A program made the position numbers and the translations under genes. A stretch of DNA of 7,759 nt from an uncultured euryarchaeote (GTDB lineage Archaea > Thermoplasmatota > Poseidoniia > Poseidoniales > Thalassarchaeaceae): NCBI GenBank assembly GCA_937897085.1, contig CALCOR010000317.1, positions 1 through 7,759 on the forward strand. Direction: 5' to 3'. Positions 1 to 5,358 of this stretch are shown here, one piece after another. Numbering within the stretch: position 1 is the first letter of the stretch; every line of letters begins with the position of its first letter. Under the pieces are notes generated by a model. The model was not told the origin of the DNA and made no database searches. It was given only the letters and a program-made list of their open reading frames with translations.

Positions 1-26
1 ATATCGGAGGCAGATCCTTGTGAGTC

Positions 27-41
27 TGAACCCTGGGTTCA
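27..41. repeat. Perfect 7-bp palindrome overlapping the hpt stop codon
   Basis: TGAACCC and GGGTTCA flank a single central T, and the right arm includes the hpt stop codon (TGA on the minus strand). As RNA it could form a 6-bp stem with a CTG loop at the end of the hpt message. No T-run follows on the minus strand, so it does not look like an archaeal U-tract terminator. It may be a 3'-end stabilising hairpin, a protein-binding site, or chance. The 26 bases between it and the window edge hold no gene that I can see. Confidence 0.35.
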
Positions 42-629
42 ATCGAGGAGGACTACTTTCTCGCCATCCATCTCGACGCGCATCAGGCTGCGAATCGGCC
101 AGTCGTAGCGCTTCAGGAGATCTTGCATCCCCTCGTTCTTCTCGAACACGACGACCACATCGGAGACCGTGGCACCGGCCCATTCAACCGCCTTGAGCAA
201 CGCCTCGAGAGTTCCGCCCGTGCTGACGACGTCGTCGACAACGAACACCCGCTCACCCTCGTGGATGTCGTTGAGGTAGATGGTCCCCTTCGAGTAGCCT
301 GTCTCCTGGTCCACGGCGATCTCCCCTGGAAGGTCATAGCCTCGCTTACGGGCGATCACCAGAGGTTTTCCGGTCGACAGGGAGAGCGTGGAGGCGAGCG
401 GCAGCCCCATCGCCTCGATGCCGAGGATGATGTCTACCTCGTCCCAGTTCACCATCTCGAGGACAAGGTCTCGTGCGTCTTCGAGCAGGCTCGCTGACTG
501 GCGGGGAACACCGTCGGTGAGCGGGTGGATGAAGTAGCAGTATTCGCCTTTCCAGGTCACTGGGCAATCCTGTGTACTCTGGCGTAGTCGCTGGAGTCGC
601 TCGTCCGGTTCTGCCGGGCGCGTCTGCAT
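39..629 (-). CDS. hpt: Hypoxanthine/guanine phosphoribosyltransferase, archaeal Hpt subfamily
   Basis: Purine-salvage enzyme of the cytoplasm that joins hypoxanthine or guanine to PRPP, giving IMP or GMP and pyrophosphate. The 196-residue product has the type I phosphoribosyltransferase PRPP loop VVDDVVSTGGT at about residues 130-140. It also shows segments I recognise from methanogen Hpt proteins: KGEYCYFIHPLTDGVP near residues 27-42, EAMGLP near 72-77, and GEIAVDQETGYSKG near 102-115. Length is close to the usual 185-200. Start choice: an in-frame TTG lies two codons upstream at 635, but GAGGGG sits only 2 nt from it and 8 nt from the ATG at 629, so ATG is preferred. The gene follows rpl10e by 12 nt, and its ribosome site abuts the rpl10e stop, suggesting co-transcription and perhaps translational coupling. 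The family is confident. Substrate choice (hypoxanthine/guanine rather than adenine) is inferred from family resemblance, as some archaeal relatives are annotated only as HGPRTase-like. Confidence 0.9.
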   Translation of the reverse strand: MQTRPAEPDERLQRLRQSTQDCPVTWKGEYCYFIHPLTDGVPRQSASLLEDARDLVLEMVNWDEVDIILGIEAMGLPLASTLSLSTGKPLVIARKRGYDLPGEIAVDQETGYSKGTIYLNDIHEGERVFVVDDVVSTGGTLEALLKAVEWAGATVSDVVVVFEKNEGMQDLLKRYDWPIRSLMRVEMDGEKVVLLD

Positions 630-641
630 CCGCAAGTCCCC

Positions 642-1181
642 TCAGATGAGGCCCTTCAGGTGTTCATGACCCCTGACCACGGTCGTGCTGCAGGGGGTTG
701 GGAACTTCATGTTCGCCTTGCGCAGCGCGTTCTTGGCTGCTGCGAAGTGGCTTGCGCTCGTCTGGATGGTGACCACTGCCTGGCCCCGCTTCACCCGTGC
801 TGCCGTGCCGACGTTCTTGCCGAACGCGCACCTCATGCCCTGTGACACACGGTCTGCACCCGCGCCTGTCGCCTGCTTGTTCTCACGCAGGATGTGGTGG
901 GGGTAGACCCGGATTCGCAGCGAGTATCCCTGCGGTCCGGCCGCCGTGCGGATGGTCGAGTTGGAGATGACGCGGGCAGCCTCGAGGGCGGTGTGCCTGA
1001 TCTGGCAGGATTCGTCGGCTGACAGGGTCAGTTCGATGTCGAAATCCTTTGCCTCGCCAGCCTTCTGGTTGCCGAGGTGGAACTTCAAGATGCGGTTGTT
1101 GGGCACGCCGCCCGTGAACTTTCGGCGGGTGAACGCCTGCCCCTTCAGGCGGCGATACATTGAGCCCGGTTTGCGTGCCAT
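642..1181 (-). CDS. rpl10e: Large-subunit ribosomal protein L10e (uL16 family, archaeal type)
   Basis: Structural protein of the 50S ribosomal subunit, the archaeal/eukaryotic counterpart of bacterial L16, which binds 23S rRNA near the A-site tRNA. The 179-residue basic protein begins MARKPGSMYRR, as archaeal L10e proteins typically do. It contains the family core RCAFGKNVGTAARV at residues 117-130 and ends near the typical archaeal length. In family members I know, the residue after FGK is usually proline; here it is asparagine. The ATG at 1181 is preceded by AGAGGTTGACAG, a Shine-Dalgarno-like GAGG seven bases away, which fixes the start. A TATA-like box lies about 47 nt upstream, giving a predicted leader of roughly 20 nt. 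It is the first gene of a minus-strand unit with hpt directly downstream. Its archaeal form is the best evidence for the domain of the host. Confidence 0.96.
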   Translation of the reverse strand: MARKPGSMYRRLKGQAFTRRKFTGGVPNNRILKFHLGNQKAGEAKDFDIELTLSADESCQIRHTALEAARVISNSTIRTAAGPQGYSLRIRVYPHHILRENKQATGAGADRVSQGMRCAFGKNVGTAARVKRGQAVVTIQTSASHFAAAKNALRKANMKFPTPCSTTVVRGHEHLKGLI

Positions 1182-1221
1182 CTGTCAACCTCTTTGCCGA
1201 AGGCAGCCCGGCGACTGACCG

Positions 1222-1236
1222 GCCGTATTTAACGGC
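1222..1236. repeat. Inverted repeat enclosing the rpl10e TATA-like box
   Basis: GCCGT (1222-1226) and ACGGC (1232-1236) form a perfect 5-bp inverted repeat around ATTTA, so the TATA-like octamer lies almost wholly within the dyad. A repressor bound here would block TBP. Arms of five bases in GC-rich DNA can arise by chance, so this is only a candidate operator. Confidence 0.3.
1225..1232 (-). promoter_or_regulatory. TATA-like box for rpl10e-hpt
   Basis: The minus strand reads TTAAATAC here, the only AT-rich octamer in a GC-rich gap and close to the archaeal TATA consensus. Its centre is about 47 nt upstream of the rpl10e ATG. With an archaeal start about 25 nt downstream, the transcript would carry a leader of about 20 nt that includes the GAGG ribosome site. 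No convincing purine-rich BRE is visible beside it. The placement is an inference from spacing. Confidence 0.5.
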
Positions 1237-1237
1237 T

Positions 1238-1266
1238 GGGGGTTGGGTTGGCGGAGCGGGATAGGG
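1238..1266 (+). other. G-rich tract with quadruplex potential in the divergent intergenic region
   Basis: Four runs of three or more G occur at 1238-1242, 1245-1247, 1258-1260 and 1264-1266, with two GG pairs in the 10-nt middle loop. The first and last loops are 2 and 3 nt. A two-tetrad fold using the GG pairs is also possible. The tract lies upstream of the TATA-like boxes of rpl10e and next to that of the downstream plus-strand gene. Function is unknown and the feature may simply reflect base composition. Confidence 0.25.
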
Positions 1267-1281
1267 AGCATCGTCGCCGAG

Positions 1282-1289
1282 CATTACAT
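1282..1289 (+). promoter_or_regulatory. Weak TATA-like element upstream of the propeller-like gene
   Basis: CATTACAT is centred about 31 nt upstream of the ATG at 1317. Transcription would then begin around 1310-1313, leaving almost no leader and cutting off most of the GAGGAGG ribosome site at 1306-1312. Either the true promoter is farther upstream or the leader is very short, so the element is tentative. Confidence 0.22.
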
Positions 1290-1316
1290 CAACCGCATGA
1301 CCTGTGAGGAGGATGC

Positions 1317-2552
1317 ATGAGCGATTCCGAGTCCGAGAAGGATGGGCGTTCGCTGCTGGCGCGCATCGGTCTTCTGCTGCAGGAAGAGAGCGAGGACCAG
1401 TGGTTCTACTTCGGTGTGTTCGTGGCAGTGCTGTTGATTGGAGCTGCCTGGTTGCAGGTGGCGGCGGTGATGCCCGGGGTGGCGGCGGCTGGCATGCTGG
1501 ATGAGAACGAGAATCTGGAGGACATCGCCTGGAGTTCTGATGGATCGCAGGCGCTGATGCTGGTCGAGAACGGGCTTGCGAACGAGCTGCGCTCGTTCGA
1601 TGATTCCGGACCGAGCCTGATGGCAGTCACTGGTTTCACTCCGCTGAGCATATCCCGCGCTGGGGATGGCTGGATCGTGGGAGGAAGCCGGGGGGAGATG
1701 GCGAAGTGGAGCGGCAGCGGTCTGTTCACTCCGATAGAGCCGAGTTGGCCGGGTCTCGAAGGTGATGTCATCTCCATCAGTGCCAACAGCGCTGACAGTG
1801 GCTGGTTGCTGTCACGTGACTCTGAAGGGCTCGTGCGGGTGCATGCGTTCGATGCTGACAATGTCTCCGAGGGGGCAGCCTCACCGATGGACAGCAGCGA
1901 GATGATGTCCGTTCACTCGGACCCCAACGGTGCCACCGCACTCGTGCTCGGATACGACATGACTCTCGGAAATCCGACTCTGGGTAAATGGGGCGAAGTC
2001 CTGCTGCGCGTGACCGGCTCGCCGCGTCAAGGTGTCCCCACTGTCTCCATGCTGCACCACAGTCCCGGAGGCCTGTTGCACACAGTCATCTGGGTGGATG
2101 AGGCTCACTGGGGTGGACAGGTGGGCGCGCTCGTCGCCGGACACAGCAGCACGCTCGTTCTGCCGCAGGATGCCGGACCGGCACAGCTGCAGGGATTGAG
2201 TGGCTCAGCAGGTGCCGCCATCGACTCCTCGGGAACATTCTGGTTTGCTTCTGCGAATGGCCGAGCACTCACCAGTGTCGATTGGACCGAGGATGAGGCG
2301 GAGAAGTACAAGTTGCCAGACCTCGGCATGTCCGAGGTTGATTCCGTGTCGATCTCGGGTGACTCACTGCAGCTCCATGGTGAGATGGAGCGCGGCGGTA
2401 CCGGCCGCATGGTCATCGACTTGAACGCGCAGGAGAACATCGCCCAGAGTCTGGAGCGCCTCGGTGAACTGCTGTTCGTCGTGCTGGTTGTGTTCGCCAC
2501 CGTGTTGGCGGTGGCCACCATCTGGCAGAAGGAATTCGCCACTCAGCGCTGA
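1317..2552 (+). CDS. Unrecognised double-anchored membrane protein with probable extracytoplasmic beta-propeller
   Basis: I do not recognise a named family. The 411-residue protein has an acidic cytoplasmic-looking N-terminus (1-29), a hydrophobic helix at about 31-53, a large loop of about 330 residues, and a second helix at about 384-403 followed by a short tail ending KEFATQR. The likely topology is both ends inside and the loop outside. The loop is acidic, rich in Gly, Ser and Asp, and apparently free of cysteine. It repeats a strand-turn-strand pattern that resembles WD40/YncE-type blades: IAWSSDGSQALML (70-82), ISANSADSGWLLSRDSEGLVRV (154-175), SVHSDPNGATALVLGYD (198-214) and AIDSSGTFWFASANGRALTSV (301-321). 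Roughly six or seven blades would fit, with no canonical WD ends. GAGGAGG at 1306-1312, four bases before the ATG, supports the start. It reads divergently from rpl10e and lies 117 nt before mutS, probably as a separate transcript. The propeller fold is inferred; a sensing, scaffold or envelope-assembly role would be a guess. Confidence 0.8.
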   Translation: MSDSESEKDGRSLLARIGLLLQEESEDQWFYFGVFVAVLLIGAAWLQVAAVMPGVAAAGMLDENENLEDIAWSSDGSQALMLVENGLANELRSFDDSGPSLMAVTGFTPLSISRAGDGWIVGGSRGEMAKWSGSGLFTPIEPSWPGLEGDVISISANSADSGWLLSRDSEGLVRVHAFDADNVSEGAASPMDSSEMMSVHSDPNGATALVLGYDMTLGNPTLGKWGEVLLRVTGSPRQGVPTVSMLHHSPGGLLHTVIWVDEAHWGGQVGALVAGHSSTLVLPQDAGPAQLQGLSGSAGAAIDSSGTFWFASANGRALTSVDWTEDEAEKYKLPDLGMSEVDSVSISGDSLQLHGEMERGGTGRMVIDLNAQENIAQSLERLGELLFVVLVVFATVLAVATIWQKEFATQR

Positions 2553-2616
2553 GACCGTTCGAGATCTTCGTTCCGCATCGGTTTGCTTATGGAGCGTCGC
2601 TGCTAGAGTCTGTCTT

Positions 2617-2631
2617 CCGTCCTACGGACGG
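2617..2631. repeat. Perfect 6-bp inverted repeat just upstream of the mutS core promoter
   Basis: CCGTCC (2617-2622) and GGACGG (2626-2631) are exact reverse complements separated by TAC. A partial third copy of the arm, GGGACGG, overlaps the right side and ends at 2636. The dyad ends seven bases before the BRE-like GAAA at 2639, which suits an activator or repressor site. As RNA it would be a GC-rich hairpin, but no T-run follows on the plus strand, so a terminator for the upstream gene is unlikely. Confidence 0.45.
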
Positions 2632-2638
2632 GACGGTT

Positions 2639-2648
2639 GAAACATATT
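2639..2648 (+). promoter_or_regulatory. BRE/TATA-like core promoter for mutS-mutL
   Basis: GAAACATATT combines a BRE-like GAAA with a TATA-like CATATT. The TATA part is centred about 25 nt upstream of the ATG at 2670, the spacing expected if transcription starts at or next to the start codon and the mRNA is leaderless. This also argues that in-frame codons between 2637 and 2669 are promoter, not protein. Confidence 0.45.
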
Positions 2649-2669
2649 CCAGTGGAAGTGAAGGTAGGT

Positions 2670-5357
2670 ATGGCTTCAGGGATGATGGAACAGTTCCATG
2701 CAATCAAGGAGGAGCACCCGGACACGGTGCTGTTCTTCCGCATGGGTGACTTCTACGAGATGTTCCACGACGACGCCATCCTCGCCTCCGAAGTCCTCGG
2801 GATCACCCTCACCAGCCGCGACAAATCCTCAGACAACCCGATTCCCATGGCTGGGGTTCCGTGGCACTCTGTGGAGACATATCTGCAACGGATGCTCAAA
2901 GCGGGTTACAAGGTCACTCTGTGCGAACAGGAAGAGGAATTGCGGCCCGGGCAGAAGTTGCTGCAGCGGGTCGTGACCCGTGTCTACACCCCGGGCTCGC
3001 TCTACGAGGAGAGCCTCATCGGTGAGGAGGCCTCGGCGCTGCTGTCCGCGGTCGTCCTTCAGGGACAGGGGCTCGGCTGGGCGGTCATCGACCCGTCGAC
3101 AGGGCGAGCGTGGTCGGGTGAGTTCGAGGGTGCGCACAGGTTCGAGCGGCTGGGCGACGAGTTGCTGCGCTGGGCGCCGCGGGAACTCGTGATGTGTCGC
3201 AACGACGCTGCCCATGAGTCGCTGGCAGCCCTGTTGGCTGCCGTCGACGGGCTCACGCTCTCGACCCACGAGTTGCCTCGCAAAGCGCGACTCGAGGCGC
3301 TCAAGGATGTGCTCGAGGTGGGAGATCTGGGCCATATCGACCTCGATACGCAGCCGCTGGCGATGGAGGCGTGTGGCTTCGCCACCTCCTACCTGTCGCG
3401 GCTGCACCTCACCGCCACCGTGCCGCTGCGCGAGATTGAACTCACCGAGGATTCCCGCCACATGCTGCTCGACGAAACCACGCTCAGGAATCTCGAGGTC
3501 ACGCACACTCTGTCCGGCGAGAAGCAGGGAAGCCTGCTGGCAGCCATCGATGCCACCCGAACCTGGATGGGGCGCAGGATGCTGCGCGAATGGCTGCTGA
3601 TGCCGCTGCTCGACCGCGAGGCGATCGCACGTCGGCACGGCGCCGTCGCCTCGCTGGTCAACGCTAACCGTCGCCTGCGTGAACTCAGAGAGGTGCTCAA
3701 GGGGTGCCGCGACCTCGAACGGCTGTCTACGAGGCTGGCCTACGGACGATCGAACGGAAGAGACCTGCAAGCAATCGCCGATTGCCTGGCACGCCTGCCC
3801 TCGCTGCATTCGCTGCTCACTGAGGGCAGTGACGAACTGCTGCTCGAATGCGCCGACGGGCTGCTCGAACTCGAAGAGGTGCGCGAACTGATCGCAGACG
3901 CCCTGCTCGACGAGCAGCCAGCCACCATCAGGGATGGAGGCATGTTCAGGGACGGCTGGTCGGAGGACTTGGATGGGCACAGGAAGAAGGTGGCCGAGGG
4001 CAAGGAATGGCTGGCGAACCTGCAGGCGAGTGAGCGTGAACGGCTGGACATCCCGAGCCTGAAAGTGAAGTTCAACCGGCAGTTCGGATATCACATCGAG
4101 ATTACCAATACGCATCGGGACAAGGTTCCCGAGGACTACATCCGCAAGCAGACGATGGTCAATGCTGAGCGTTTCTTCACCGACGAGCTCAACGAGAAGG
4201 AGGAACTCATCCTCACGGCCGAAGCGCGGGGGAACGAACTCGAATACGGCCTGTTCCGTGACCTCAGGGACCAGATTCGCACACACTGCGCCACCTTGTC
4301 ACAACTTGCCCGCACACTAGCTTCGGTGGACGTGCTCTGTTCGTTCGCTCACCATGGGCGCCGAATGGGCTGGACCCGCCCAGAGGTGCTGGATGACGAC
4401 CGGCTGGACATTCGTGGGGGGCGCCATCCTGTGCTCGAATCGATGTCCACTTTCGTTCCCAATGACCTCTCACTTGACTCCAACCGCCGCTTCCTGATGC
4501 TCACCGGGCCGAACATGGGTGGCAAATCCACCTACCTGCGCCAAGCCGCACTCATCTCCATCCTGGCTCAGGCCGGTTCGTTCGTTCCTGCTGACAGGGC
4601 GAGGGTAGGCGTGGTGGACCGGGTGTTCACACGGGTCGGTGCGCACGACGACATCCGCCGAGGGCGCTCGACCTTCATGGTCGAGATGATCGAGGTGGCA
4701 CACATCCTCAGGCGGGCGACTTCTCGCTCGCTGGTGCTGCTCGACGAGATCGGGAGAGGAACATCCACCTTCGATGGGCTGGCGATCGCCTGGGCGGTCA
4801 CCGAGGATGTCGCCAGCCGCGTCGGCTGCCGCTGCCTGTTCGCCACGCACTACCACCAACTAGTGGGGTTGGAGGAGGAGATCGACGGGATGGTCAACGT
4901 GCACGTGCAGGTCGCCCAGAAGGGGGACGAACTGCGTTTCCTCTACACCGTCGCCGACGGACCGTGTGACGACTCCTACGGCGTTCAGGTAGCCGCGCTC
5001 GCCGGGTTGCCGGCGCATGTGGTCGAGCGAGCGCGTGACCTGCTGCTGTTCCTCGAACAACACGCCCAAGGTGCTCGCGCCGGAGAGGAGGGAACCCCGC
5101 TGGCTCGCCAGACGGGACAGTCGTCGCTGTTCGGCTGGATGCTGCCCGAGCGCGCCGCCGCGGCAGAAGGTTCCGAGGGCGATGATGAGACGTCACCACC
5201 CGAGCCGAAGGGGGCGCGACTCGAGCCGACGGAGGCGGCCGCATTAGCGCGGCTCGCCGAGGTCGACCCAGACGCGCTTTCGCCACGCGAGGCGATGGAC
5301 CTGATCTACGAACTGCATGGAATCCTGCGTGGGCAGCACGAATGGCTGGAGGAGTGA
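2670..5357 (+). CDS. mutS: DNA mismatch-repair ATPase MutS (bacterial MutS1 type)
   Basis: Recognises mispairs and small loops and, on ATP binding, becomes a sliding clamp that recruits MutL. The 895-residue protein has the full MutS1 order: mismatch-binding domain with GDFYE (F28 and E30 are the Phe-x-Glu reader), connector, core and lever helices, clamp, and the C-terminal ABC ATPase. Walker A is GPNMGGKST (613-621, Lys619); Walker B is LVLLDE (Asp692, Glu693), followed by IGRGTSTFDG. SYGVQVAALAGLP is the usual post-ATPase segment. The tail has QSSLFGWM (817-824), a candidate clamp motif, and DPDALSPREAMDLIYEL, very like the E. coli MutS tetramerisation segment; Asp868 and Arg873 align with its interface residues. 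Start: an in-frame TTG at 2637 would add 11 residues (KHIPVEVKVG after Met), but that stretch overlaps a good promoter, so ATG 2670 is chosen. mutL follows after one base. Close resemblance to bacterial MutS beside an archaeal L10e suggests ancient transfer from bacteria. Confidence 0.97.
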   Translation: MASGMMEQFHAIKEEHPDTVLFFRMGDFYEMFHDDAILASEVLGITLTSRDKSSDNPIPMAGVPWHSVETYLQRMLKAGYKVTLCEQEEELRPGQKLLQRVVTRVYTPGSLYEESLIGEEASALLSAVVLQGQGLGWAVIDPSTGRAWSGEFEGAHRFERLGDELLRWAPRELVMCRNDAAHESLAALLAAVDGLTLSTHELPRKARLEALKDVLEVGDLGHIDLDTQPLAMEACGFATSYLSRLHLTATVPLREIELTEDSRHMLLDETTLRNLEVTHTLSGEKQGSLLAAIDATRTWMGRRMLREWLLMPLLDREAIARRHGAVASLVNANRRLRELREVLKGCRDLERLSTRLAYGRSNGRDLQAIADCLARLPSLHSLLTEGSDELLLECADGLLELEEVRELIADALLDEQPATIRDGGMFRDGWSEDLDGHRKKVAEGKEWLANLQASERERLDIPSLKVKFNRQFGYHIEITNTHRDKVPEDYIRKQTMVNAERFFTDELNEKEELILTAEARGNELEYGLFRDLRDQIRTHCATLSQLARTLASVDVLCSFAHHGRRMGWTRPEVLDDDRLDIRGGRHPVLESMSTFVPNDLSLDSNRRFLMLTGPNMGGKSTYLRQAALISILAQAGSFVPADRARVGVVDRVFTRVGAHDDIRRGRSTFMVEMIEVAHILRRATSRSLVLLDEIGRGTSTFDGLAIAWAVTEDVASRVGCRCLFATHYHQLVGLEEEIDGMVNVHVQVAQKGDELRFLYTVADGPCDDSYGVQVAALAGLPAHVVERARDLLLFLEQHAQGARAGEEGTPLARQTGQSSLFGWMLPERAAAAEGSEGDDETSPPEPKGARLEPTEAAALARLAEVDPDALSPREAMDLIYELHGILRGQHEWLEE
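5348..5354 (+). promoter_or_regulatory. Strong ribosome-binding site that fixes the mutL start
   Basis: GGAGGAG lies inside the last codons of mutS; GGAGG ends six bases before the ATG at 5359. An earlier in-frame ATG at 5317 would overlap mutS by 41 bases and add 14 residues (ESCVGSTNGWRSD after Met) not expected in MutL. The arrangement suggests translational coupling of mutS and mutL. Confidence 0.8.
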
Positions 5358-5358
5358 C

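Noticed and set aside
21..55. GGTTCAATC resembling a tRNA T-loop at the left edge
   Set aside because: The flanking bases do not form a T-stem, no acceptor or anticodon arms are visible, and the stretch overlaps the hpt stop codon; the resemblance comes from a palindrome.
1406..1861. Minus-strand open frame opposite the propeller-like gene
   Set aside because: Ser-rich low-complexity translation. The plus-strand frame has the strong ribosome site, membrane helices and blade-like repeats.
2617..2636. Intrinsic terminator for the propeller-like gene
   Set aside because: The GC-rich hairpin is followed by CGGTTGAAAC, not a T-run, and it lies 65 nt past the stop codon against a promoter-like element.
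2829..4286. Long minus-strand open frame (485 codons) antisense to mutS
   Set aside because: It lies wholly opposite conserved MutS coding sequence, its translation is Gln/Arg/Val-rich without recognisable domains, and such frames are common opposite GC-rich genes with strong codon bias.
5317..5358. Upstream in-frame ATG extending MutL by 14 residues
   Set aside because: It would overlap mutS, lacks a good ribosome site, and adds residues before the normal MutL N-terminus; the ATG at 5359 has GGAGG at ideal spacing.
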